From Sialis fuliginosa (taxonomy: Eukaryota; Arthropoda; Insecta; Megaloptera; Sialidae): DNA of 64,000 nucleotides. Where the stretch lies: assembly GCA_961205875.1 (NCBI GenBank), contig OY540812.1, forward strand, positions 13,826,001-13,890,000, written 5' to 3'. Below the pieces are notes generated by a model. It was not told where the DNA came from. It did no database searches and worked only from the letters and a program-made list of their open reading frames with translations. Within the stretch, counting starts at the first letter, position 1; each line of letters starts with the position of its first letter. Positions 13,801-23,689 of the stretch are shown in pieces. The position numbers and the translations under genes were made by a program.

Positions 13801-15523
13801 GACTTTTTCTCATACAAGTTGGATTCAGAAATCAAGAGAGTATTAACCTCTCTAGGGCATTTTAGAAAAATATTAGTCTGAAATTTTTGAAATATCAATT
13901 GCCGAATTTCGGTAATGTTGAGTCATACTCTACAGTACTCTACACCATAGGTGTCCAACCTTTTGAACCTTTTGGGCCGCATAGCATAAACCCAATCTAC
14001 CAAGGGCCGCATATGACCCCCCCCCCATGAAATATTCAGTGTTCTAAAAAAAACGTGTTTTGAGAAAACAACAGTTCAATATGCCTTAAAAAAAATTGCA
14101 TAATGTATTTACCCCCCCCCCTCCAAAAAAAATAAAAAAATATACCTAATAATTAAATTTTATAGTTTTTGAAATCTGCCAATAAAAAACTTTTTAATAA
14201 AGAGAAAAGAAAACCGAATTCAAAAACTGTTAAATTTAATTATTAGGTATACATTTCAGTGTTTCTGGTTTTTTTAAGTCTGTTTTATTTTTGTATTATA
14301 CTTCTAGTTTTTCTTTTTGATTCTAAAAACATTGTATTTTATTTTTTAAATCGTAGAATCCTTTTAGCGTTGTGTTATATTTATTATTTTATTATTATAT
14401 GATTATTATTATTTTTTATTTTCCAATGAGGGCCGCATCAAAGATACTCGCGGGCCGCGGGTTGGACAAGCTTGCTCTACACCATTGTCATTAAAAAAAT
14501 GTCTAAAGAATCGTAATACGATTTTGTATTTTTTATACAAAACAGTACACCAGTGATTCTCATATACCATGCCATAGATGCGTCAAAAGCTTGCGTATTT
14601 TTAAATCTTACGATTAGATTTTAGATACTTAATGGATAGTAATCAATGTTTAAAAAACATACAAGGGTCAAAGTTCGGCCACTAGAGTGTTGTTACCCCT
14701 TAATAATTTCCCTTCACTTCTCCAAATAATTGTACTATTAATGTTAATATAGTTATAATATCTTTTAGGAATACCGTCATAGGGGGGCAAAATTATTTCC
14801 AAATGAAAATAGACCTTCCACAACGTTCTCAGAGTTTCCACGAAGATCTAAGTTCACCAAGCAAATCACCAGGAAGTATTATTCATAAATTCATGTTGGG
14901 TGAAAATCAAATCAGTGAAGCACCAGAACCCCAACAACCTGTTAAATACAAATCAAGTATTGATCTCAATATAGAGAAGTCAGAGAAGTCTAGTGAACAA
15001 GAGATGTATTCTTCAATGACTAGTATTGAAATAGATAGTTATGAAGATGTGCCAGCAGATGTGATGATAAACCCAGTTGAAGAAGATATAGGACCGTCGG
15101 TTTCAGAGAGGAAGAAGCAAATATTGAAATTGTTGGAAATAAATGATAATCAACTGGTATGCATTTTATTAATTTTTTTTTCTTTTAATAATATACATTT
15201 CATTTATATTATTCCATGAACTGACATAAAAAATGATCAACTTTAAAATTAAATTAAATTTTATTTATTTATAAATAAAACTTTTTTTGAAATATTCGAT
15301 GATAATTTTACAGGGCCGTACTGAAAAAAATAAAATGAAACCAGTTCATAGTTTAACAGCACGAAGTTTATCAAAACAATTTCGAACTCAAAACTATGCA
15401 TCAACTCCAGAATTAAATAAAATAACAAAAGAACGACCTGCTGTATCGAAAGAAGGTGGAGATTTACCAACAACGCCATTAAAATCAAGAAGGGAGTATT
15501 TTGAAAGGCTTAATAATTGTTAA
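1854..15523 (+). CDS. Unrecognised 1355-aa single-pass membrane protein, 11 exons
   Basis: Coding exons: 1854-1935, 5239-5450, 7693-8091, 8864-10619, 10754-10862, 11152-11216, 11276-11807, 11893-11980, 13434-13660, 14769-15156 and 15314-15523 (TAA). All introns are GT-AG and every split codon joins in frame, giving 4068 nt. An in-frame TAA at 1836 supports the start. Residues 2-26 form a hydrophobic segment (VIIFWIIFSLVVYLWHYF), probably a signal anchor. Then come a compact region (about 40-75, SVAELGLRDAVRRLVREAAK), serine-rich tracts, and a long acidic, lysine-rich, probably disordered part (about 230-1050) holding RRPEPWEENWLFQKK at 292-306. Small conserved-looking modules follow: KWNNAVPMLNNPYS, GRDYYIREAKIASGTRKKM, a 'RSQSFHEDLSS' stretch, and C-terminal HSLTARSLSKQFR and KSRREYFERL. 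I do not recognise the family and assign no function. Cytoplasmic scaffolding at a membrane is only a guess. AATAAA occurs at 15630. Confidence 0.85.
2735..2845. mobile_element. hAT-like element relic, one end only
   Basis: This block is GC-richer than its flanks. It ends CCCCTATAGCTACGTCACTG, whose reverse complement CAGTGACGTAGCTATAGGGG is the usual style of a hAT terminus. No matching opposite end or target-site duplication was found, so the boundaries and class are tentative. Confidence 0.3.
3661..3845. mobile_element. Short inverted-repeat element (MITE) in intron 1
   Basis: The left arm (GAGTACATAAAACAAAAG, then GATACCAAAAAAGCG) is matched in reverse complement by CGCTTTTTTGGTATC at 3808-3822 and GTGTTGCTC at the right end. 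Arms are about 40 bp with a few mismatches around roughly 100 bp of unique sequence. There is no coding capacity. The target-site duplication is not clear. Confidence 0.5.
4875..5010. repeat. Diverged tandem duplication in intron 1
   Basis: Two adjacent copies of a module of about 60-70 bp can be aligned. Each contains TATGCGTGAG, then ATGTATAAGAGAAA, then TACGTA/CATACG. The copies differ at several positions. No coding or regulatory role can be inferred. Confidence 0.35.
5451..7692 (+). other. Intron 2 of the 11-exon gene
   Basis: This AT-rich intron lies between exons 2 and 3. It contains the pogo/Tigger-like element at 6127-6294. A short GC-rich patch near 5870-5960 (poly-G/C and two GGTTA copies) is too short to be called a telomeric repeat. 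Nothing else was identified. Confidence 0.6.
6127..6294. mobile_element. Pogo/Tigger-like MITE, 168 bp
   Basis: The left end is CAGTGAAACCTTAGTACGTT. The right end, in reverse complement, is CAGTGGAACCTCGTTAGTACG. The CAGT-GAACCTCG start is typical of Tc1/mariner-superfamily pogo/Tigger elements, which insert at TA. The left flank is TA and the right flank is CA, so one target base appears mutated. The 168-bp length leaves no room for a transposase. Confidence 0.65.
8588..8804. mobile_element. Long-arm MITE in intron 3, about 217 bp
   Basis: The two arms, each about 75 bp, are reverse complements with a few mismatches. The outer ends TTAATTGCATAAACGTCAG and CTGACGTTTACGCAATTAA pair. Inner CTTTCGAATCA / TGATTCGAAAG and CCTCAGGCTAAAA / TTTTTAGCCTGAGG also pair. 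The roughly 60-bp centre is unique AT-rich sequence. RNA from this intron could fold into a long hairpin. No superfamily is assigned. Confidence 0.65.
11893..12433 (+). CDS. Alternative last exon of the 11-exon gene (exon 8 read-through)
   Basis: Exon 8 has a good donor (AAG/GTAAGG) at 11980/11981 leading in phase to exon 9. If that donor is not used, the frame stays open for another 150 codons to TGA at 12431-12433. The extension begins VRKRDNRIAELEAHF and ends GGSLRIKSDYDLW. It is lysine-, asparagine- and serine-rich like the rest of the gene, and AATAAA follows at 12559-12564. In DNA this AT-rich, 150 open codons in the correct frame is unlikely by chance. The predicted isoform is 1231 residues and lacks the C-terminal modules of exons 9-11. 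A retained intron without function remains possible. Confidence 0.6.
12559..12564 (+). terminator. Polyadenylation signal AATAAA for the short isoform
   Basis: A canonical AATAAA lies 126 bases after the stop of the alternative last exon. It is the first such signal in a suitable place and supports premature 3' end formation within intron 8. Confidence 0.5.
13011..13306. mobile_element. PIF/Harbinger-like MITE, 296 bp, TSD TTA
   Basis: The ends are GGGAGCGTCCATTAATTACG and, in reverse complement, GGGAGCGTCCATTAATTACA. They are flanked by TTA at 13008-13010 and 13307-13309. A 3-bp TWA duplication with a GGG-start terminus fits PIF/Harbinger. It lies inside intron 8, downstream of the alternative polyadenylation site. 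It has no coding capacity. Confidence 0.75.
13946..14474. mobile_element. hAT-type non-autonomous element, 529 bp, TSD CTCTACAC
   Basis: The element starts CATAGGTGTCCAACC and ends GGGTTGGACAAGCTTG, an inverted pair. Exact 8-bp duplications CTCTACAC lie at 13938-13945 and 14475-14482. Subterminal GGGCCGCAT on the left and GGGCCGCGGG on the right are typical of hAT elements. The interior carries poly-C runs and an AT-rich inverted repeat but no transposase. It lies within intron 9. Confidence 0.85.
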
Positions 15524-15981
15524 AGATGTGTATCAAGGTATTATTAAGAAGGTATGGTTATTCAAATGGAAAATTATATTACAGTAGTTTATTTATTTTC
15601 ATTAAAATATTTTAATATCCATTATAACCAATAAATAAAGATATTTATCTGCATATTTTATATAAATATGATCAGAAAGATAAAATATTTTGAAAAATAT
15701 ATATATATGTACAAACCAAAGAACAATGTTATTAAAAATATTTTAATAATGTATTGTTATTTGTTATATTATAACCACATTATCAATTTATATGTAATAA
15801 TTGTATTATATGTGCCATTTATTTTATTATGTATCTTATCAATTATTCAGATGAAATATATATTTGTTATTATTATTACTCATTTAATTTATTAATGAAA
15901 AGTTAAAAATGCACACATACTTGTAACTTTAATTAAACAAATCCTACAAATAAGGAATACAATTTTATCAGGTACATATAT
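15524..15981. other. 3' flank of the 11-exon gene
   Basis: This stretch contains the 3' untranslated region and AATAAA at 15630-15635, then AT-rich DNA up to the hAT element. A 75-codon open frame at 15668-15895 consists of AT-rich codons only and is not considered a gene. Confidence 0.6.
15630..15635 (+). terminator. Polyadenylation signal AATAAA for the full-length isoform
   Basis: AATAAATAAA begins 107 bases after the TAA of the 11-exon gene. Confidence 0.55.
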
Positions 15982-16009
15982 ATTTAAACTAGGGATGTTA
16001 CGGAGCTCC

Positions 16010-16235
16010 GTATCCGAAACCGAAACTATCGGATATCCGAAAAGATTTGACCTCCGAAACCGAAACCGTATCCGAAATAATTAAATTCTGAACTCCGAAA
16101 CCGAAACCGTAACCGAAATAATTAAATTCTGAACTCCGAAACCGAAACCGTAACCGAAATAATTAGATTCTGAACTCCGAAACCGAATCCGTATCCGAAA
16201 TGATTATTTCGGATATTATTTCGGATAGTTTCCTA
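16010..16235. repeat. Subterminal short tandem motifs, left end of the hAT element
   Basis: Several copies of a unit of about 51 bp occur. Each has CCGAAACCGAAACCGTA, an AATAATTA spacer and a TTCTGAACT segment. A related but less regular array of TATCCGTATCC and CCGAAACC motifs lies at about 17825-18025. Repeated subterminal motifs in hAT elements are often transposase binding sites. That role is inferred. Confidence 0.7.
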
Positions 16236-16604
16236 CTTGTTGCCCCAAGCCTCGAGACACAAACAAAACATACGAGCAGATTATAAATTTGTATTTACCG
16301 CCTGAAATTTAATTGGCGTATCATGTACTTTTATTTAGTCTCTATTTTTAAATTCGCTACCATAGATTATAACAGATGATTTTTAAATAAATTTGCAATA
16401 ATCACTTTTTTTTAAATCTACTCAAAAATTTTTAAAAATTGTAAATGAAACATCAATTTTTAGGTTTCCGTAGAAAACTAGTTTCGCTATTTCCGTCTGT
16501 CCGTCCGTCCACAAAATTTTTAAGCCGATTAAGATGAAATTTGGTATACGGACGAAGACTGATAACCCAAAAATAGAAATGATAATATTTAAAAAAAAAA
16601 ATTT

Positions 16605-17365
16605 TTTTTGGACCCCCTTTCCATAGACTGAAAAGTATTTAAAAAAAAAATGTTCACTTAATCCATTAAGTGTGATGTCTTTAGATAGGTCTCCTAAAAT
16701 GCAATAAAAAATGTAATATGACATTTTGATTTTAACCCTTCAGTCACGATATATTTGCGTTCAAAGTCGGAATAAAAGCGCCCCCCCCCCCCCCATAATT
16801 TCTAAACTATCAATTTAAAAAATCTGAAAAAATTCAAAAATGTAGCTTTTAATTAGCACTTTCACTGAAAATTATAACGAACACTGTCAAAATTATTTTG
16901 GACTCCTCTCCCATAGACTGAAAAGTGAACTCACATTTTTTTTTCACTTAACCCATTGAATGGGTGGTCATTGGATAGGTCTCCTAAAATGCAACAAAAA
17001 ATGTTATATCATCTTTTGATTTTAATCCTTCAGTCACGACATATTTGCATTTAAATGTCGTTATCAGAGCGTCCCCCCCCCCCCCCCTTAATTTCTAAAC
17101 TATTTATTCAAAAAATCTGAAAAAATTCAAAAATGTAGCTTTTAATTAGCACTTCCACTGAAAATTAGAACGAACACTGTCAAAATTATTTTGGACTCCC
17201 CTCCCATAGACTAAAAATTGTACTCAAATTTTTTTTCACTTACCCCATTGAGTGAGGTATCTTTAGATAGGTCTCCTAAAATGCAACAAAAAATGTTATA
17301 TGACCTTTTGATTTTAACCCTTCAGTCACGATATATTTGCATTTAAATGTCGTTATCAGAGCGTC
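16605..17365. repeat. Tandem repeat, period about 296 bp, 2.5 copies
   Basis: Each copy contains, in order, CCCATAGACTGAAAAGT, TAGGTCTCCTAAAATGCAA, a TTCAGTCACGA segment, a poly-C run of about 15, TAATTTCTAAACTAT, and AAAAAATTCAAAAATGTAG. Two copies are full length and the third stops at the CAGAGCGTCC segment. The poly-C tracts differ in length between copies. The sequence is non-coding and lies entirely inside the hAT element. Confidence 0.75.
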
Positions 17366-18119
17366 CGTTGAAATAACTCTTGTTTATAAATCGTAATGAC
17401 TACGGAAACCTATCATGTGCGTGCCCAACACGCACTTGGCCGTTTTATTATATCATTTTTATCATCATATTTCAATTTTATTAGAATTAGTTTTATTGTT
17501 GTCACAAAAAATTACTTATATTATTTAAATCTGGAAATTAGACAGATAGCTAGAAATGTAAATTTTTATAGATTATAAGTAAAAGGAATATACAGAGAGT
17601 CTAAATCAGATATAACGACATCTAGGGGACCAGTCATATTAAGTCGTAAAAACCGGGAACTAGGCAATTACCATATATGGGATTCACTCGGAACTTTTAT
17701 TTTGATCGTTAAAACCGATATGTTGTATTAAACGATATCGTTATAACCGATTTCGAAATTTTCGACTGTATCGAATTTCAACAAAAACTATACTACGGGC
17801 TGAAAAATACAAAAAAAAAATTAAAAAATATCCGTATCCGTATCCATATCCGAAACTCAAGGGGGCAAAATATCCCTATCCGTATCCGAAACCGAAACTA
17901 AGGAAAAAAAATATCCATATCCGTATCCGAAACCGAAACCAAGAAAGAAAAAAATCCATATCCGTATTCGAAACCGAAACCAAGAAAAAAATATATCCTT
18001 ATCCGTATCCGTAACCGATATGTCATATCCCTAACAACCCTAATTTAAACGTTATGACACTGAAGCTAGCGGCCGGAGCTAGCGGCCAGACATCAATAGT
18101 CACTATCTAGAATTAAACG

Positions 18120-20340
18120 GTTAAAACAATTGTAAAAATCATTACACCCGCTTTATTTGGGTATCAAATTGTAGATATTTACAGTTATGATAACATACAA
18201 ACGAAATAAAAATTCCAAAAAAATACTACCGCCTGTAATACCAATTTAATTGTCAAATATGTTAGATTTGATGTATAAATAGATTAAAAAAGTCTTAAAA
18301 TTCTCTGACCTGATATCTGACATGGCTTAAATAATTGTAAATCATGTGAAAAATAATTTTATCAAGACAAAAAAATTCTAAAAAAATGCCTCTGGATTTC
18401 ACAATAAGAAATGTTCTCGCCGCGCGTCGCGCACCATTAAAAATCGCTCAGTAAATTGTAAAAATGTTTGTCCCCACTTTATACTGGTATTAAACTGTAT
18501 GTATTTACAATTGTAATAACATACAAAAGAAATAAAAATTCCAAAAAAATGCCACCGCCCGTAATACCAATTAATTGTCAAATATGTCAGATTTGATCTT
18601 TAAATCGATTTAAAAAGTCTTAAAATTCTCTGACCTGATATTTGACATGGCTTAAATAATTGTAAATCATGTGAAAAATAATTTTATCAAGACAAAAAAA
18701 TTCTAAAAAAATGCCTCTGGATTCCACACTTAGAAAATGGTCTCGCCGCTCGTCGCGCGCCACTAAAAATCGCTCAGTAAATTGTAAAAATGTTTGTCCC
18801 CACTTTATATGGGTATCAAACTGTAGGTATTTACAATTGTAATAACATACAAAAGAAATAAAAATTCCAAAAAAATGCCACCGCCCGTAATACCAATTAA
18901 TTGTCAAATATGTCAGATTTGATCTTTAAATCGATTTAAAAAGTCTTAAAATTCTCTGACCTGATATTTGACATGGCTTAAATAATTGTAAATCATGTGA
19001 AAAATAATTTTATCAAGACAAAAAAATTCTTAAAAAATGCCTCTGGATTTCACAATAAGAAATGTTCTCGCCGCGCGTCGCGCACCATTAAAAATCGCTC
19101 AGTAAATTGTAAAAATGTTTGTCCCCACTTTATACTGGTATTAAACTGTAGGTATTTATAATTGTAATAACATACAAAAGAAATAAAAATTCCAAAAAAA
19201 TGCCACCGCCCGTAATACCAATTAATTGTCAAATATGTTAGATTTGATGTTTAAATCGATTTAAAAAGTCTTAAAATTCTCTGACCTGATATCTGACATG
19301 GCTTAAATAATTGTAAATCATGTGGAAAATAATTTTATCAAGACAAAAAAATTCTAAAAAAATGCCTCTGGTTTCCACACTTAGAAAATGGTCTCGCCGC
19401 TCGTCGCGCGAACTAAAAACCGCTCAGTAAATTGTAAAAATGTTTGTCCCCACTTTATATGGGTATTAAACTGTAGGTATTTACGATTGTTATAACATAC
19501 AAAAGAAATAAAAATTCCAAAAAAATGCCACCGCCCGTAATACCAATTAATTGTCAAATATGTCAGATTTGATCTTTAAATCGATTTAAAAAGTCTTAAA
19601 ATTTTCTGACCTGATATCTGACATGGCTAAAATAATTGTAAATCATGTGGAAAATAATTTTATCAAGACAAAAAAATTCTAAAAAAATGCCTCTGGTTTC
19701 CACACTTAGAAAATGGTCTCGCCGACCGTCACGCGCCATTAAAAACCGCTCAGTAAATTGTAAAAATGTTTGTCCCCACTTTATATGGGTATCAAACTGT
19801 AGGTATTTACAATTGTTATAACATACAAAAGAAATAAAAATTCCAAAAAAATGCCACCGCCCGTAATACCAATTAATTGTCAAATATGTCAGATTTGATG
19901 TTAAAATCGATTTAAAAAGTCTTAAAATTCTCTGACCTGATATCTGACATGGCTTAAATAATTGTAAATCATATTGAAAATAATTTTATCAAGACAAAAA
20001 AATTCTAAAAAAATGCCTCTGGTTTCCACACTTAGAAAATGGTCTCGCCCCTCGTCGCGCGAACTAAAAACCGCTCAGTAAATTGTAAAAATGTTTGTCC
20101 CCACTTTATATGGGTATCAAACTGTAGGTATTTACAATTGTAATAACATACAAAAGAAATAATAATTCCAAAAAAATGCCATCGCCCGTAATACCAATTA
20201 ATTGTCAAATATATTAAATTTGATGTTTAAATCGATTTAAAAAATCTTTAAATTCTCTGACCTAATATCTGACATGGCTTAAATAATTGTAAATCATGTG
20301 GAAAATAATTTTATCAAGAAAAAATATTCTATAAAAATGC
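18120..20340 (+). repeat. Left arm: tandem array of about 325-bp units
   Basis: Landmarks recurring once per unit are AATGCCTCTGGATT or TTTCC, CTCGCCG followed by a GC-rich CGTCGCGCG palindromic patch, CGCTCAGTAAATTG, and CCACCGCCCGTAATACC. Two unit types are visible: one with TTCACAATAAGAAATG (copies near 18400 and 19045) and one with CCACACTTAGAAAATGG (near 18720, 19370, 19700 and 20030). The last unit is truncated at about 20340. Confidence 0.85.
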
Positions 20341-20395
20341 CTGGATTTTTTAAATCGATTTAAAGATCAAATTTTATTTTATATTTTATATTTGA

Positions 20396-21535
20396 CAACT
20401 AATTGGTATTACAGGCGGTGGCATTTTTTTTGAATTTTTATTTCTTTTGTATGTTATTACAATTGTAAATACCTATAGTTTGATACCAGTATAAAGTGGG
20501 GACAAACATTTTTACAATTTACTGAGCGATTTTTAATGGCGCGCGTCGCGCGGCGAGACCATTTTCTAAGTGTGGAATCCAGAGGCATTTTTTTAAAATT
20601 TTTTTGTCTGGGTAAAATTATTTTCCACATGATTTACAATTATTTAAGCCATGTCAGATATCAGGTCAGAGAATATTAAGACTTTTTAAATCGATTTAAA
20701 CATCAAATCTAACATATTTGACAATTAATTGGTATTACGGGCGGTGGCATTTTTTTGGAATTTTTATTTCTTTTGTATGTTATAACAATTGTAAATACCT
20801 ACAGTTTGATACCCATATAAAGTAAGGACAAACATTTTTACAATTTACTGAGCGGTTTTTAGTTCGCGCGACGAGCGGCGAGACCATTTTCTAAGTGTGG
20901 AATCCAGAGGCATTTTTTTAGAATTTTTTTGTCTTGATAAAATTATTTTCCACATGATTTACAATTATTTAAACCATTTCAGATATCAGGTCAAAGAATT
21001 TTAAGACTTTTTAAATCGATTTAAACATCAAATCTAACATATTTGACAATTAATTGGTATTACGGGCGGTGGCATTTTTTTGGAATTTTTATTTCTTTTG
21101 TATGTTATTACAATTGTAAATACCTACAGTTTGATACCCATATAAAGTGGGGACAAACATTTTTACAATTTACTGAGCGATTTTTAATGGTGCGCGACGC
21201 GCGTCGAGAACATTTCTTATTGTGAAATCCAGAGGCATTTTTTTAGAATTTTTTTGTCTTGATAAAATTATTTTTCACATGATTTACAATTATTTAAGCC
21301 ATGTCAGATATCAGGTCAGAGAATTTTACGACTTTTTTAATCAATTTATACATCAAATCTAACATATTTGACAATTAAATTGGTATTACAGGCGGTAGTA
21401 TTTTTTTGGAATTTTTATTTCGTTTGTATGTTATCATAACTGTAAATATCTACAATTTGATACCCAAATAAAGCGGATGTAATGATTTTTACAATTGTTT
21501 TAACCGTTTAATTCTAGATAGTGACTATTGATGTC
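20396..21535 (-). repeat. Right arm: inverted array of the same units
   Basis: Three units plus the diverged outermost copy lie in the opposite orientation to the left arm. CCAGAGGCATTTTTTT landmarks lie near 20580, 20905 and 21230. The unit nearest the end is the AATAAGAAATG type and the inner two are the CTTAGAAAATGG type, mirroring the outer part of the left arm. Confidence 0.8.
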
Positions 21536-21566
21536 TGGCCGCTAGCTTCAGTGTCATTTAAACGTT

Positions 21567-22124
21567 TTATACACAATTTTTAAAACCGAATTGTCATAAA
21601 TTTTTGCATATTTTATTTAATAATATTAAAAATAATAATTTAACACTTGTATAACCAACATGATGCAAATGTATCAGAATGCATTTTAAACAGAGGTGGT
21701 AAATTTTCAGGAACATTAAGGGTTTATAAATTAAGATCCTTAAATTTAATATTATTAATAATTTTTTTCCTTTGAATCTTATTTTTTAAATAAGTTAAAG
21801 AAAGACCTGAAAGCTCATTTTGATATTTTAATTCCTTCAAATGAGTTTTCGTAATACTCTAATATATAATTGGTACATTCGTACCACGTTGCTTACAGGA
21901 TGTGAAGGTTAAAGGTTTGTTTCATAATTATACAAAGAATGGTATTATATGAATAAAACAGATTAGCTTGAATACATTTAGTAGATATAGATGAATACAT
22001 AAAAAATACTTGATATTAAATAAAAATAAAATTCTTAGTTTCTATACAATACTAAAAGGTATTTTTTTTTATAAAATAATGTTTACACTAAAAAAAATGA
22101 GAAAACATATTATATAACAAACAT
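21567..22124. other. Intergenic stretch between the Foldback element and Qng1
   Basis: This is AT-rich sequence with no coding signal. It includes the 3' untranslated region of the minus-strand Qng1 gene next to 22125. Nothing else is evident. Confidence 0.5.
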
Positions 22125-23248
22125 TTAATAATAAATACTGATTGTTCTGTGGAATGGTACAGTAAGTAAATTATTTATTTCTCTTCTATGTTCCCACAAA
22201 TACTGATCGACTAACACTGAGTTTATTTTATGTCCGTTATTTAGCTGCGAGTTTATATATTCTGTAAGTAAATCTATTGCATGAATACTACAGCCTCTAA
22301 TTTCTACTTCCAATTCACTAGTTGGTTCCAGTAGCTGATGGGAATTTAAAATGTTTAATAATTTATCTGAGTAATTCAAAACATTGAAATAGTTTAAACA
22401 TTGTGGTACTCTGTAATCTGCAAACATAGTGATTTCATCTATGTCATTAAATTGTGCAAAGTTATCGTTTATAGTTTGCCTGTTACCATCGTAACAAGAC
22501 CAAATATCAGCTACTAATATTTGTGCTCGCTTATAAAATGCAATCTTTTTATCATGAAATATAGCTTCATCACGAAAACAAGGAAAATTATCAGTTATAA
22601 TTTTTAATAAACTTAAAGCAGATCCCTGGGCTAGTTCTACGCATGTCTTAAATGTACCATTGAATTTTTCTAATAAAATATTTCCTACTTCGTGTAAGCA
22701 TTTAAGTCGTTCATCAATAAGAGGAATATTTGTTATGTCGTCATCACCCATTAGTAAATTTGATAATTCTGTTTTTGTAACTTTAGAATAATACTGTGGA
22801 TTTAAAATTTCAACACCGTTCTGCCAAATAATACAAAAATTACAATGTATTTAACATTTATTAATAAATAATTTACCTTCATTGCATTGTTTATTGCTGC
22901 ACATAATGCAAAATATCCTGTTTGGTTGTCTACAGTCCATTTAGATTCATTTTCTACTGTCCAGAAACAAAAATTTAAAGTATCAATAACGAAAATCCAG
23001 TCAATTGTCCATGAATCTGATGGTTTTGGGTGTAACTGACTCTCAGAAAATGTTGAAGTAAGTAATTTACCTTTAGATATTGTTTTTAATAACTGAAATA
23101 AATTTATAAGAAAATAAAGTGTGAACATAACCTCAGAAAATCATACACTTACCATATTTCCTAGTTCTGTTATGGCATCACTATTAATTTTAACATGATT
23201 ACTATTGGAAGAAATATATTTTCCACTTTCCCTGGGCATTAAAACCAT
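22125..23248 (-). CDS. Qng1: Queuosine 5'-phosphate N-glycosylase/hydrolase (DUF2419)
   Basis: Minus-strand exons 23248-23153, 23092-22877 and 22820-22125 join in phase 0 through GT-AG introns and encode 335 residues, close to the family's usual 340. Family enzymes release queuine from queuosine 5'-monophosphate so that the base can be reused for tRNA modification, since animals cannot make queuine. Visible conserved stretches are MPRESGKYI at 4-12, DWIFVIDTLNFCFW at 63-76, TGYFALCAAINNA at 90-102, FYKRAQILVADIW at 199-211, FADYRVPQ at 237-244, EVEIRGCSI at 275-283 and C-terminal PFHRTISIYY. The start is the ATG just before VLMPRES. An alternative start three codons later cannot be excluded. 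No signal peptide is seen, so a cytosolic location is expected. The gene appears intact. The flanking transposons lie outside it. Confidence 0.93.
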
Positions 23249-23689
23249 TTTTATGAATTATGATTTGCTACTACAAAAAATTGTAAACAATCTTTAAGCA
23301 CATATTATCATAATGTCATTGACATTTGCAACACGTGTTAATTTGACAACAACTTTGAATGCAGAGCACATGTATTTCATATTTCATAGCCAACATAAGC
23401 AGCGGCGGATTTAGGCATGGGCAACATGGGCTACTGCCCAGGGCGGCAGATTCTGGGAGAATACAACTTTTTTAGTTTAATACACAACACTCTAAAAAAA
23501 GAAATATAAAAAATTACTCCGATAAAAACAGTTGTCACTTCTCAGTTCATATGATAATTCTGAAACTTATATCAAAAATAGGTTATATTTTCCCTTGGTA
23601 GGAAATTTTTTTGGTTTTAATAATGAAAGATAAATTAAATACTTATTAAAATATACAACATATACCTATCATTGTTACTTAATATATGT

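Larger units (their letters stand above)
15990..18042. mobile_element. hAT-type non-autonomous element, 2.05 kb, TSD ATTTAAAC
   Basis: The ends TAGGGATGTTACGGA and, in reverse complement, TAGGGTTGTTAGGGA are inverted. Exact 8-bp duplications ATTTAAAC lie at 15982-15989 and 18043-18050. Subterminal tracts are built from short TATCCGAAACCGAAACC-type motifs, in the same orientation near both ends. The centre holds a tandem repeat of about 296 bp (about 16605-17365). No transposase frame is visible, so movement would need a hAT enzyme supplied from elsewhere. Confidence 0.85.
18054..21557. mobile_element. Foldback-like element, 3.5 kb, TSD TTAAACGTT
   Basis: The ends ATGACACTGAAGC and GCTTCAGTGTCAT are inverted, and 9-bp duplications TTAAACGTT lie at 18045-18053 and 21558-21566. 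The inverted arms consist of tandem units of about 325 bp. The left arm has six units plus a diverged outermost one, with unit landmarks near 18445, 18771, 19095, 19421, 19747 and 20071. The right arm has three plus an outermost one, in opposite orientation. The arms meet near 20340-20395. Long arms made of tandem subrepeats plus a 9-bp duplication are the signature of Foldback (P-superfamily related) and some Mutator-like elements. The recurrent 60- and 95-codon open frames are the same unit read repeatedly and are not genes. Confidence 0.85.

Noticed and set aside
18399..21225. Recurrent open frames of 60 and 95 codons, five of them nearly identical, on both strands.
   Set aside because: They are the same non-coding 325-bp repeat unit of the Foldback-like element read several times. 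They have no domain, no splice context and no selection-like pattern.
23400..23460. GC-rich block GGCGGATTTAGGCATGGGC resembling the start of a transposon.
   Set aside because: No matching opposite end or target-site duplication was found, so it is mentioned only within the intergenic entry.
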